Shown here piece after piece: positions 35,789 to 44,525 of a stretch of 53,519 nucleotides of DNA. Source of the DNA: Planctomycetota bacterium (GTDB taxonomy: Bacteria; Planctomycetota; Planctomycetia; Pirellulales; Pirellulaceae); NCBI GenBank assembly GCA_014238905.1, contig JABAAE010000011.1:175758-229276 (forward strand), written 5' to 3'. A program made the translations under genes and the position numbers. Numbering within the stretch: the stretch's first letter is position 1; each line of letters opens with the position of its first letter. The notes under the pieces were generated by a model. It had not been told where the DNA came from. It made no database searches and saw only the letters and a program-made list of their open reading frames with translations.

Positions 35789-36881
35789 GGACATGGACAT
35801 TTCCATCCACTTGCTGGATCACGACATCTTTCAAGTGTTTTCCTTTGGCGATTTGGTCCGCAGCTGCGCCGGGAGTCTGAGTCTGAATCGGTTCCTGGCC
35901 ACTGCCTATCAAGGTAGGTGCAATGAAGACGTGGGCTTCATCAATCGAGTTGGCCTCGAAAAATTCTCCCAGCAGTCGACCGCCTCCCTCCAGCAGAACG
36001 TTGGTCATATCCAATTCGCCCAGCTGGTTCAAAACCATGGGCACACGATCCACGTATCCGGCCTCACACTCAAAAATGTTTACTCCATTTTTTTTCAACT
36101 CTGCCAGCCGGTTCTGATTGGCCTGCCTGGGATCAACGACAACCAGCACCGGGATGTCGCGGGCGGACTGGCATAGTTTGGATTGGACATCGAGTGTCCC
36201 TTTTGAGTCAAAGACGATTCGGGTCGCCCGACGTGCTCCCGCTGGCCTGGCTGACAGGCTCGGGTCGTCCGTGCACGCGGTACCCGAGCCAACAATGACG
36301 GCATCCATCTGTCCCCGCAATTGATGCACGATTTTTCGACAGGCGGGATTGGAGATCCACTGGCTGTCTCCGGTTTGAGTTGCAATGTTTCCGTCCAGAG
36401 TCATTGCCCATTTGGCAATGCACCAGGGGATTTTTTGGGTGACCCTTTTGAAAAAACCGGAATTCTGTCTGGCAATGGCCGATTGCAAGGGGCCCATCTG
36501 GACCTCGATACCGGCCCCCTTTAGTTGCTCGATACCACTTCCATTGACTTTTGGGAATGGATCGGGGTGCCCGATAATCACCTTGCTGATACCAGCCTGG
36601 ATCAGGGCATCTGTGCAGGGCGGGGTCTTTCCTTGGTGGCAACATGGTTCCAAGGTGATCACAGCGGTCGCACCAATCGGCGATTCAGAACAGTGATCCA
36701 GAGCATTGACTTCGGCATGGGAACGACCAAATTGTTCGTGAAATCCTGCGCCAATAATGGAACCATTACGGATAATCAAACAGCCGACCATTGGATTGGG
36801 TTCGACATACCCGCGGCCTTTCTCGGCCAGATCAATGGCATGTTGCATCCAGACAGCGACTTGTGACGAATCATCGGTCAA
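35775..36881 (-). CDS. ribD: Bifunctional riboflavin biosynthesis deaminase/reductase RibD
   Basis: Carries out the second and third steps of riboflavin synthesis from GTP: deamination, then NADPH reduction of the ribosyl side chain. The N-terminal deaminase has the zinc site HAEVNAL (His55, catalytic Glu57) and PCCHQGKTPPC (Cys80, Cys89). The C-terminal reductase begins at about 150 (KWAMTLDGNIATQTGDSQWIS) and includes the NADPH-binding VIVGSGTACTDDPSLSAR and LLEGGGRLLGEFF. The 368-aa length is normal. The start is TTG 36881, overlapping the DUF4416 stop (TTGA), with GGGGGTG about 9 nt upstream. Confidence 0.95.
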   Translation of the reverse strand: MTDDSSQVAVWMQHAIDLAEKGRGYVEPNPMVGCLIIRNGSIIGAGFHEQFGRSHAEVNALDHCSESPIGATAVITLEPCCHQGKTPPCTDALIQAGISKVIIGHPDPFPKVNGSGIEQLKGAGIEVQMGPLQSAIARQNSGFFKRVTQKIPWCIAKWAMTLDGNIATQTGDSQWISNPACRKIVHQLRGQMDAVIVGSGTACTDDPSLSARPAGARRATRIVFDSKGTLDVQSKLCQSARDIPVLVVVDPRQANQNRLAELKKNGVNIFECEAGYVDRVPMVLNQLGELDMTNVLLEGGGRLLGEFFEANSIDEAHVFIAPTLIGSGQEPIQTQTPGAAADQIAKGKHLKDVVIQQVDGNVHVRGFV

Positions 36882-37450
36882 GATTGATCACCCCCGTTTG
36901 GATCTGTTGATTTTTTTTGGTGGTATTGGTGACGCAACAGTACTCGGCCTTGAGAAAAGAACTCTTGAAAATCCTGTCGCTGGTAATCCGGATAGGTCCA
37001 GGGTCGAGACGCCCATGATCCCCGGTGGTAATACAGCGTCACCTCGGCGTAAATTCCCTGAGCCATGTAGATTCGATGATCGCGGTCCTTGGTTGTGGCC
37101 AACACCAGTTTTGCTTCGGTGAGGTAGCCGGGATCGATGTTGAGCGGTCGGTCGACCGGGAAATTATTTTGCTTCCGGAATTCTGCTTCCAGGTTATTGG
37201 AAAAATGTTTCGCAGCAGGCATTTGATCGGGATCAATCAGCTTTTTGAAAACCCAGAATTGCTTGAGCAGATCTGGCCCCATGGTTTTTTCATAATAACT
37301 GGTTTCTTCAAACGCAAACTGGTTGCTGGTCAGTTCGACCGGTCCATATTCCTGCTGCATCTGCTGAAGGCCCCAGTGAAAAGCTTCTGGATATTGACTG
37401 GTGACGGCGGCAATAAAGAGTACCGGGCGGTGACGGCCGATTTTTCCCAC
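36878..37450 (-). CDS. DUF4416 family protein
   Basis: A 190-aa cytoplasmic protein matching DUF4416: VLFIAAVTSQYPEAFHWGL at the N-terminus, FEETSYYEKTMG, LLKQFWVFKKLIDP, LNIDPGYLTEAKLVLATTKD and the C-terminal WTYPDYQRQDFQEFF. The function of the family is unknown. The start is GTG 37450 with GGAG about 10 nt upstream. It overlaps ribD by 4 nt, so the two are translationally coupled, forming the minus-strand run DUF4416-ribD-M3 peptidase. The coupling to ribD gives no direct functional clue. Confidence 0.85.
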   Translation of the reverse strand: MGKIGRHRPVLFIAAVTSQYPEAFHWGLQQMQQEYGPVELTSNQFAFEETSYYEKTMGPDLLKQFWVFKKLIDPDQMPAAKHFSNNLEAEFRKQNNFPVDRPLNIDPGYLTEAKLVLATTKDRDHRIYMAQGIYAEVTLYYHRGSWASRPWTYPDYQRQDFQEFFSQGRVLLRHQYHQKKSTDPNGGDQS

Positions 37451-37611
37451 GGGTATGATGACTCCAAAAATTAAACGGCCTCAGTTTTCCTGGGAATATC
37501 CAGGACCTTGGCATGCTGATCAGGGTTCGATCGGTGGGAAGCGAACTGGGTTACGAATATCAGGTAGAAATCGATCGTGACATGCAATGCATTGAGCAAG
37601 CCCCGCCAGGG

Positions 37612-38565
37612 TTATCGCTCTGGAGGCATGGGGATTTTCGACCAAAACATCGGGGACTGTGCATTTCCATCAAGAAACCAGGTTTCACCGGTAACGGTAT
37701 CGACCAGAATTGCGCTATTGGAGGAGACCGATACCTGGTAGCGACCGACAGCCGGAGGTAGGTTGTCGGAGGCTTGCTTTGCTACAGGATCGGGTTTGAG
37801 CGGCATTTGGATCTTGGGCGGCTGCTCGGTTTGCCCAGGTGCATCACTTTCTGTTAGGACGATAGGGGGCCTTTCCGGTTTGGGCGTGCCCGGTTTGGGC
37901 GTGCCCGGTTTGAGATCCAAGGCGGTGATTAGATTTTGGACACCAGCCATTTTTGCCGATGATCCTTTCACAACGAAAGAATTGCGGGCGGGATCGAGTC
38001 GGACTTCGTACTTCAACAACCTTGCGACTTTTGCAACTCTCTCATAAATGTCGGCGGCCGGGACGTTACGGATGACGAACTCACGAGTAATGATTTCGTC
38101 TTTTTTGGGAGGCACTCTTGGATCCTGAACGGCGATGTAGACGGGTATCTGGATTTCTTGTTCAGTCAGTGTCTTGTTGATCTTTTCATAGAGAGAACTC
38201 ACGACAGGATATTTCACATTTCCATCCACCCGGATCATGATGCCCGTTAATTGGTTATCCGATGCAAATTCCTGTCCGATCAAATCACCAATTTTGGAGG
38301 CATCGACCTTAGCAGAAAGGTTCTGTTTTCCATCGAATTGGATCAGTGACTTCTGGTCGGCCCCCAACATCAATCTAAATGAAATCAGGCTGGATAAATC
38401 GATGTCAGCTGCACCCTTGGCCGTTGGCAGTTTCGTGGTAGGAAGGGAGGCGGTATTAAGAAGACTAGCCGGTTTGGTAAGAGGTTTTTCTCCGGGTTGT
38501 GCGTTAATCGCCGCGGGAAGAAAACAGATCATTAAACAACTGGTAACCAATATATTTTGGGGCAT
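37612..38565 (-). CDS. Secreted hypothetical protein with secretin-N-like segment
   Basis: A 317-aa exported protein of unknown function. ATG 38565 starts MPQNILVTSCLMICFLPAA, a Sec signal, with AAGGA 8 nt upstream; the frame extends 9 residues further. Residues about 155-215 (TREFVIRNVPAADIYERVAK, then VRLDPARNSFVVKGSSAKM) resemble the small beta-alpha-beta modules of secretin N domains. A Pro-rich linker follows, expanded by a 15-bp repeat (KPGTP). The C-terminal strand-rich end is YQVSVSSNSAILVDTVTGETWFLD in two parts. No other secretion-system gene is nearby. Confidence 0.7.
   Translation of the reverse strand: MPQNILVTSCLMICFLPAAINAQPGEKPLTKPASLLNTASLPTTKLPTAKGAADIDLSSLISFRLMLGADQKSLIQFDGKQNLSAKVDASKIGDLIGQEFASDNQLTGIMIRVDGNVKYPVVSSLYEKINKTLTEQEIQIPVYIAVQDPRVPPKKDEIITREFVIRNVPAADIYERVAKVARLLKYEVRLDPARNSFVVKGSSAKMAGVQNLITALDLKPGTPKPGTPKPERPPIVLTESDAPGQTEQPPKIQMPLKPDPVAKQASDNLPPAVGRYQVSVSSNSAILVDTVTGETWFLDGNAQSPMFWSKIPMPPER
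37877..37911. repeat. 15-bp tandem repeat, 2.3 copies
   Basis: GGTTTGGGCGTGCCC at 37877-37891 and 37892-37906 plus a 5-nt start of a third. In frame it encodes the KPGTP linker of the secretin-N-like protein. Confidence 0.85.
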
Positions 38566-38927
38566 GGATATTTTCCTTAATGCAATAACCAACGGTCATT
38601 CTGGCTAATCCGCAGGCAGCCCTGCCGGTTTTTTACTGCTACCCGGGATATCGGATACTCGCCGGAGCAGTAGATGAATCATCCTACGATATCTCTACTT
38701 TATCCTTCTTGGCAGAAGACGTCATCGCTGAAACCGGATGATTTCAATTTAATTGGATGATCGAGTCCGGTTCATTTGATATTGATTGCCTGTTGGCAGG
38801 TACCGATTGCCGCGACAATGTTGTTTTTGTTGGGAAACACTATACTACGAATTGCCTTGCTGCGAATTGAGGTATTGGGAATCGTCCGGCGACGCATTGA
38901 TAAGGCAGATTTACCAAGGATTGTAGG
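38566..38927. other. Divergent intergenic region
   Basis: 362 nt with no gene. A TATACT hexamer at 38841-38846 could be a -10 element for the downstream membrane protein, but no good -35 sits at proper spacing. Confidence 0.35.
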
Positions 38928-39611
38928 ATGACCAGACCGCAAATGACCATTCAGTACCTGGTGCTACTGGTATTGGGGATGGTGATCGCTTTCTTTTTCA
39001 GCATGGAAATCGCCGGCGTCCTATTGCCCTCAATGCGAGCAGGGTGGAGGTCATGGGGCAATTTCTGGTGGGTGCTTCGGGTGGACCCTAATCGACGTCG
39101 TGCATGGGTCGTTAGTGGTTTTTGTTTGGCGGACGGATTTTTTAAGGCCGCTGCGGCGGCAGCGATCACGGTTGGCATTTTTGTGGCTGTCTTTCGATTG
39201 ACCGGCAGGCTGCCCAATAAGAACAATTTCGCAGTGACGATGACAATTTTGGCAACAGCGGTTTTTATGACTTCCCTGATTGGGTTGACGGCCAGCTTTG
39301 TGGCGATGTGCGGAAAAATCAAGATTTGGGTGCATCCCGAGCTGCCGAGATTGATCTCTTGTCAGTTGCGGTCCATCGATTCGCAGGAAACTCCAAGGAA
39401 GTTCAACCATGCGATATTTGTCGTGGTCACGTCGATTTGTGTTCCGTTACTTATTGGATTCGGTTTGCTCTTGATTGAGGAACGGTCGGTTGGATTTTCA
39501 TTAGCGCTTCTGCTGATGACCTTTTTCGCCGGGACGTTTGGTTACCTGTTTTTCTTCCGCCGCATCATAGCGGAGGAGATTGAAAACTGCTGGTCGGGTC
39601 CCTCAGAGTGA
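38928..39611 (+). CDS. Integral membrane protein, 227 aa, about five TM segments
   Basis: I do not recognise a family. Hydrophobic segments lie at about 8-34, 68-90, 101-128, 161-183 and 187-211. Between TM1 and TM2 is a Trp/Arg-rich loop (WRSWGNFWWVLRVDPNRRRAW), and between TM3 and TM4 a basic loop of about 30 residues. The C-terminus is short, polar and acidic. The pattern suits an inner-membrane protein without a clear transporter signature. It is followed by a non-coding stretch with an 18-bp tandem repeat. Confidence 0.75.
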   Translation: MTRPQMTIQYLVLLVLGMVIAFFFSMEIAGVLLPSMRAGWRSWGNFWWVLRVDPNRRRAWVVSGFCLADGFFKAAAAAAITVGIFVAVFRLTGRLPNKNNFAVTMTILATAVFMTSLIGLTASFVAMCGKIKIWVHPELPRLISCQLRSIDSQETPRKFNHAIFVVVTSICVPLLIGFGLLLIEERSVGFSLALLLMTFFAGTFGYLFFFRRIIAEEIENCWSGPSE

Positions 39612-39687
39612 GTTGTTCTTCTGACTAGCGGCGAGATGGAAATGGAATCGCCGTAAACGATTTTTCACGACGGCTGTCGATACGGGT

Positions 39688-39746
39688 CGACTATGAATCA
39701 CGGGGCGACTATGAATCACGGGGCGACTATGAATCACGGGGCGACT
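39688..39746. repeat. 18-bp tandem repeat, 3.3 copies
   Basis: CGACTATGAATCACGGGG at 39688-39705, 39706-39723 and 39724-39741, then CGACT. It is intergenic between the membrane protein and the alpha-CTD-like gene, which converge. Confidence 0.93.
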
Positions 39747-39858
39747 GTTTACCAGTGCAGACGCCCACCACACTGCTTTGGGTTGTTGAAGAACATTGAC
39801 ACAGTTGTCGCCCAGATTTTTCGCTGCAGAAATATCCCGTGCGAGTTGCCCGGGCTGA

Positions 39859-40125
39859 CTACTTCGGCTTTTGAGTTCGGCTAAAACCGATGACATCCAG
39901 CGCTTTGTAGACTTCCTCGAGGGTCTTTTCTCCAAAATTTGAAATGCCAAGCAAATCGGAAGGGGTCGTTTTCAACAGGTCTTGCACTGTAAAGATGCCT
40001 TTTTCCTCAAGGCAATTTGTTGTTCTCACCGAGAGGCCGATTTCAGCGGTGCTCATTTCGAGCTTTTCCTGACGTTCGCGATGACGTTCTTCTGCTTTGC
40101 TGAGTGGAACTCTAGTTACAGCCAT
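39859..40125 (-). CDS. Stand-alone RNA polymerase alpha C-terminal-domain-like protein, 88 aa
   Basis: Residues about 28-80 match the alpha-CTD of bacterial RpoA, a helix-hairpin-helix domain that binds UP elements and activators: IGLSVRTTNCLEEKGIFTV, DLLKTTPSDLLGI, NFGEKTLEEVYKALDVIGF. The assembly domain of RpoA is absent. The N-terminal 27 residues are a charged helix (SKAEERHRERQEKLEMS). ATG 40125 is chosen because GGAAGGA lies about 8 nt upstream; the longer frame (to 40242) starts in poor sequence. It is transcribed divergently from the helicase. It could be a DNA-binding regulator or competitor of RNA polymerase alpha. Confidence 0.85.
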   Translation of the reverse strand: MAVTRVPLSKAEERHRERQEKLEMSTAEIGLSVRTTNCLEEKGIFTVQDLLKTTPSDLLGISNFGEKTLEEVYKALDVIGFSRTQKPK

Positions 40126-40302
40126 GAGGGGGTCCTTCCCAAAAAATGTCACTAAGCAATAAAACCGGCCAGTCCAACTGGCATCACTGCTTGGCTGAAC
40201 AGCCGAGCCCGCGTAATATACCACGAATCCCATGGCCGCCAATCACATGGAAGATTTTTTTTTGAAACCGCTAGCAGTGTTGTGGGGATAATTGAAAGTC
40301 GA

Positions 40303-42834
40303 ATGTTTGAGTCACTGACAGAAGCGCAGATTTCGGCAGTCAAGACGGTCGATGGTCCCTTGCTTATTCTTGCCGGGCCTGGGAGTGGTAAGACGCGGGT
40401 TGTTACCCACCGAACGGCTTTTATGATTCAAAGCGGAGTCCCTGCCAGACGGATTTTGACGCTGACGTTTACCAATAAGGCTGCTGACGAAATGCAGACC
40501 CGCCTAAAAGATTTGGTGGGAGAATCAGGTGTTTGGACGAGTACCTTTCATAAGTTTTGTTCACGGACATTGAGGGCCTATGGTGACCATGTCGGCTTGG
40601 AAGAGAACTTTACCATTTACGATGCGGCCGATAGTCAGAAAGCCTTAAAGCAGACCATTGAGGAGCATCGGTTTGAATTATTCAAGTATTCGCCGAACCA
40701 GATCCTGAACAAGATCAGTGAACTCAAGAATCAACTGGTTAATGCGGATGAATTTCAGACTCGTCCGGGAGCACCTTTGGACGCGATTGTTCAACGGATT
40801 TATCCGCTCTATCAAAAACGACTGCTTCAGTCCAACGCTGTCGATTTCGATGATCTGCTGTTGCACGTCGCGAAATTACTTATCGATAACCCAGAGGTCC
40901 GCCAAGAACTCGATGCCCGATACCAATATATTTCGGTAGACGAATATCAGGACACCAATTACGCCCAATATGTCATCCTGAAAATGCTCTCGATGGATTA
41001 TCGAAATCTGGCAGTAACCGGCGATCCAGATCAGTCGATCTATGGTTGGCGGGGAGCCAATATTCGCAACATTCTTGATTTTGAAAAAGACTTCCCGGAA
41101 ACCACCGTCGTCAGACTGGAGCAGAACTATCGGAGCACACCCAATATCCTCGAAGTCGCCGATCATTTAATTGAATACAACACGCAGCGAAAAGAAAAAC
41201 ATCTTTTCACAGATCGTAAAGAAGGGATTCCAGTCAAGCTTGTTGCGTTTCCAAGTCAAAACGATGAGGTGAATGTCATTGCCGAAAGCATTCATCGGCA
41301 GATTACCAACGGCAGTCGAAATGCAAGAGACATCGCGATTTTTTACCGGACCAATTCGCTCTCCAGAAATCTCGAACATTCATTGAGGACTCTGGGCATA
41401 CCCTACCAAATCGTGAAAGGACATGAGTTTTATCAACGGCGCGAGGTCAAGGATATTCTCGCTTACCTCCATTTGATCAACAATCCACGCAATGACGTAG
41501 CGTTTGAGAGGATCATCAACGTTCCCTCCCGAAAAATTGGTAAGGTGACCATTGATCGGATCAAGGCTTACGCACACCAATTCGGCGTTTGTCTGCTGGA
41601 GGCGGCTTTGAATTGCGAGAAGATTGCTACCTTGAAAGGAAACGCGAAGAAAAATATCAAAAAATTTGCAGAAATGATGATGCGTTTGAGGGAAACCGCA
41701 ACGGAACTGGTCAGCACCATTATCACCAAAATTTATCTTGAAACGGGATACCGCGATGTTTTGCTTTCAACAGAAAACCAGGAGGACGCCGAACGGGCTG
41801 CCAATCTGGATGAATTGTTGAATGCGGCTCATGAATTTGATTTGGAATATGGTGAACTTGGTGGCCTGGATATCTACCTGGATCAAGCAAGTCTGGTGAG
41901 CGATGTGGATGCTTGGGATCAGGATGATGACAAGGTGACTCTGATGACGCTGCATGCGGCAAAGGGTTTGGAGTTTCCGGTCGTTTATATCGTCGCTTTG
42001 GAGGACGGTATTCTGCCTCATTCCCGCAGCATGGAAACGGATTCCGAAATCGAGGAAGAACGCCGCCTGTTTTTTGTTGGCATCACGCGGGCTATGGAAG
42101 AACTGCAAATTAGTCGATCGCTTTATCGCTCGCAAAAAGGACGCCTTTGGCCAACGATTCCAAGCACATTCCTGATGGAACTGCCCAGGGAGAAAATGGA
42201 GGTGCATGAGCCACGCCGGGCAGGATCGGAATTTGGCGATGATGCGTTTGGAACAATGGATTCAGACGATGATTATTCACAACAGGACCATTATCAAGAT
42301 CCCGTCTTTGGGGACGCAGCAGCGGACGATTCAGCGACAACCAACGTAGATGAAACGGAGTTCACAGGTCAGTTTCCCAAGGGAGATGGAATCCCTTTTG
42401 AAATTTTTGGTGAGCAAACCGGTCGGCCACCGATCGAATCCGAGCCGGCGGTTGCCTCAGGGGATCGTCTACCTGATTTGGAGGATGCGTCCGCTGGCCT
42501 GTCGTTGGATTCAACAGGCGAGGAAACCGATTCGAAATCTTCAGCGGAAACCACGCCGGGTTCCCCGTCCTCATCGGCCCCGTTGATTCAAACGGCGGCA
42601 GAAATGTTGGAGGGGAATCATGATGGCGAAGCGGTTGATCAGGAACCACCGATTCAGTTGCCACCCAGTGCATTCTCGCCCAACATGTTGGTATCCCATC
42701 CAAGTTATGGGGTCGGGCGGATACTCTCCATCAGTGCAGCAGGTTCGAAGGAGACGGCGACGGTCGATTTTGTGGCGATTGGTCAAAAGAAGTTTGTTTT
42801 GGCGTTTTGTCCCCTGCGTCCGATCGTGGAGTAA
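40303..42834 (+). CDS. PcrA/UvrD-type SF1 DNA helicase
   Basis: A superfamily 1A 3'-5' helicase for DNA repair and replication restart. In the 843-aa chain from ATG 40303: the Q-motif LTEAQISAV, Walker A AGPGSGKT (24-31), motif Ia TFTNKAADEM, motif II DEYQDTN, motif III GDPDQSIYGWRGA, motif IV QNYRS, motif V TLHAAKGLEFPVVY and motif VI RRLFFVGITRA. A long acidic, Ser-rich linker (about 640-780) precedes a small C-terminal domain (VSHPSYGVGRILSI, TVDFVAIGQKKFVL) like the Tudor-type RNA-polymerase-binding end of PcrA. GTG 40282 is a less likely start. Confidence 0.95.
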   Translation: MFESLTEAQISAVKTVDGPLLILAGPGSGKTRVVTHRTAFMIQSGVPARRILTLTFTNKAADEMQTRLKDLVGESGVWTSTFHKFCSRTLRAYGDHVGLEENFTIYDAADSQKALKQTIEEHRFELFKYSPNQILNKISELKNQLVNADEFQTRPGAPLDAIVQRIYPLYQKRLLQSNAVDFDDLLLHVAKLLIDNPEVRQELDARYQYISVDEYQDTNYAQYVILKMLSMDYRNLAVTGDPDQSIYGWRGANIRNILDFEKDFPETTVVRLEQNYRSTPNILEVADHLIEYNTQRKEKHLFTDRKEGIPVKLVAFPSQNDEVNVIAESIHRQITNGSRNARDIAIFYRTNSLSRNLEHSLRTLGIPYQIVKGHEFYQRREVKDILAYLHLINNPRNDVAFERIINVPSRKIGKVTIDRIKAYAHQFGVCLLEAALNCEKIATLKGNAKKNIKKFAEMMMRLRETATELVSTIITKIYLETGYRDVLLSTENQEDAERAANLDELLNAAHEFDLEYGELGGLDIYLDQASLVSDVDAWDQDDDKVTLMTLHAAKGLEFPVVYIVALEDGILPHSRSMETDSEIEEERRLFFVGITRAMEELQISRSLYRSQKGRLWPTIPSTFLMELPREKMEVHEPRRAGSEFGDDAFGTMDSDDDYSQQDHYQDPVFGDAAADDSATTNVDETEFTGQFPKGDGIPFEIFGEQTGRPPIESEPAVASGDRLPDLEDASAGLSLDSTGEETDSKSSAETTPGSPSSSAPLIQTAAEMLEGNHDGEAVDQEPPIQLPPSAFSPNMLVSHPSYGVGRILSISAAGSKETATVDFVAIGQKKFVLAFCPLRPIVE

Positions 42835-42854
42835 CTTCCCCGGGTCGGTTGATG

Positions 42855-43121
42855 CTATTCTCGGTACCAGCAGCGCAGGAATTGATTCCAACGGCTTGGC
42901 GAATCGCCGCTGGTTCCAATCGATGAATCGGTGGAGCCTTCTTCAAAACGACTCCACAGGTTGGGGAGGACGACCGTCTCTATGTTAATGACCTCAATGT
43001 GTGATTCAGTGATCCATATGTTGGCGGCGTTAACGGCCAGATCGAACGACTCGTATGTTCCTTCCCGTAGCCAACCTGGTTGTTCGGTCATTCGTGGTAC
43101 GAAGTCTTTGAATTTCAACAT
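42855..43121 (-). CDS. Small conserved-looking hypothetical protein, 88 aa
   Basis: Function unknown. The sequence is well balanced for a small folded protein: MLKFKDFVPRMTE, YESFDLAVNAANIWI, HIEVINIETVVLPNLWSRFE, and an end TSGDSPSRWNQFLRCWY. The pattern (a helix followed by two strands and Trp-rich ends) is typical of single-domain proteins that handle time- or request-type binding in planctomycetes, but I cannot name a family. It has no signal peptide. It converges with the helicase, ending 20 nt from its stop. Confidence 0.65.
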   Translation of the reverse strand: MLKFKDFVPRMTEQPGWLREGTYESFDLAVNAANIWITESHIEVINIETVVLPNLWSRFEEGSTDSSIGTSGDSPSRWNQFLRCWYRE

Positions 43122-43175
43122 GGTCTAATTCAGATGAGGTTGAGAAGATGCGGAAGATCGGATGGTTTGCGGCAT

Positions 43176-44525
43176 TTATTTAATCTGATCGCGACACTCT
43201 TTCAATGCTTTTTTTAGTTTGGCAGGTCCCTCGGTGAGAGGTTGCTCCTCAAGTGGATCCGACTTCAAGTCAAAAAACAGTGGTCCTTGGGGGACAACGC
43301 TGTGGACGATCCGGTAGGCCCCAATTTTTCCTGGGTGAGTTTCAATGATCTTGTCGTAGCCATCGATGCACCATTCATACAGAAGGCTCTTGGAGGGGTC
43401 CTTCAAATCAGCGATATCATGGGCATAGATCTCTCCCATCAGTGAAGATCGACTGAGGGATTTTGCTTCGCCAAGGCAATAGGGGAGAAGGTTTTCTCCG
43501 GGAAGATTTTCTGGAAGATCGATGCCTGCGGCGGAGAGTATCGTGGGAACCATGTCGATGCTCGAGACGAGTGTCTGCGTGTCCATTTTGGGTTTGATTT
43601 TTTTCGGCCAACGAATCATCACCGGCGTGCGTAATCCTCCATCAAATGGGGATTGCTTGCTTTTGGGTGCAAATGATGTCCGCCACCCTTGCGGTAAAGG
43701 CGTCTCGGGATTTCGTTGAATCCAGCCATTATCGGTGATGTAGTAAACGATGGTGTTTTCGGCGAGCTGACGCTTGTCCAGTTCGTCCAGCAATTCACCA
43801 CACGTCTCATCAAACCATTCACACATTGCGTAATATTTTGCGGTCGAGAGGTGTTTCACCTTAGATCGATATTTTTCCAGTAGCCTGGCAGGAGGGTTGT
43901 GGGGACTATGGGGCAAAAATGGGGCATACCACATAAAAAACGGTTCCTCTTTGTTTTCATCGAGGAATTGGCGAATGGGGCCCAGCCCGGTCCTGCCTAT
44001 TTTTAATCCTTCGTCACCATGCCGTCCGCCCCGTTTTGGATCGCCATGGGTCATGCCGTGGGTGAATCCACCGCGTGAATAATGGCCCTCCCACCACTTT
44101 CCGCATTGAAAACTGTTGTACCCTTTTTCAGCCAGCCAGCGGGGTAGGGTCGGTACGCGATCGACGTTGGCAATGAGTTCCTTCCTTAAGGACTTATAAG
44201 CAGCAGATGCCATGGTTGTGCGACGATTTTGACCATCGGGAACACCCGGATCGTTTCCTGTAATGAGATGCTGCCGCGGATAAAGCCCCGAAATCATCGT
44301 CATCAGGGACGGCCGGCAGAGGCTTGTCGGCACATATCCCCGGGTGAAGGTGACGCTTTCTTGAGCCAGTTGATCGAGGTTGGGGGTCTGGATGACGGGA
44401 TGATCCATGAATCCATAGTCGGTCCATGTCTGGTCATCGGAAATGATGAAAAGGACATTGGGTTTGGCTACCGCATTGGTTTTGGCCGACGCGGCTGGAG
44501 CTGTTCTGGGAACCGATCGGCTCAC
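43176..44525 (-). CDS. Sulfatase-like protein with CRPSL site, probably frameshift-fused to the upstream gene
   Basis: A sulfatase-fold protein. Metal motifs IISDDQTWTDYG and YYITDNGW are intact, as are GKWWEGHY and PFLPHSPHNPP. The formylglycine signature reads C-R-P-S-L (Cys70 to Leu74): the Arg of CxPxR is Leu. The listed start, GTG 44525, gives 449 aa, but there is no signal peptide and no ribosome site at proper distance. The reading frame stays open upstream through an A12 run into the 3' end of the cytochrome gene. The residues before the fold (VSRSVPRTAPAASAKTNAV) look like an interdomain linker. A -1 frameshift would yield a fused secreted protein. Confidence 0.85.
   Translation of the reverse strand: MSRSVPRTAPAASAKTNAVAKPNVLFIISDDQTWTDYGFMDHPVIQTPNLDQLAQESVTFTRGYVPTSLCRPSLMTMISGLYPRQHLITGNDPGVPDGQNRRTTMASAAYKSLRKELIANVDRVPTLPRWLAEKGYNSFQCGKWWEGHYSRGGFTHGMTHGDPKRGGRHGDEGLKIGRTGLGPIRQFLDENKEEPFFMWYAPFLPHSPHNPPARLLEKYRSKVKHLSTAKYYAMCEWFDETCGELLDELDKRQLAENTIVYYITDNGWIQRNPETPLPQGWRTSFAPKSKQSPFDGGLRTPVMIRWPKKIKPKMDTQTLVSSIDMVPTILSAAGIDLPENLPGENLLPYCLGEAKSLSRSSLMGEIYAHDIADLKDPSKSLLYEWCIDGYDKIIETHPGKIGAYRIVHSVVPQGPLFFDLKSDPLEEQPLTEGPAKLKKALKECRDQIK

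Noticed and set aside
39603..39950. 115-aa minus-strand open frame
   Set aside because: It overlaps the alpha-CTD gene and encodes the 18-bp repeat as IHSRPV units; most likely not translated.
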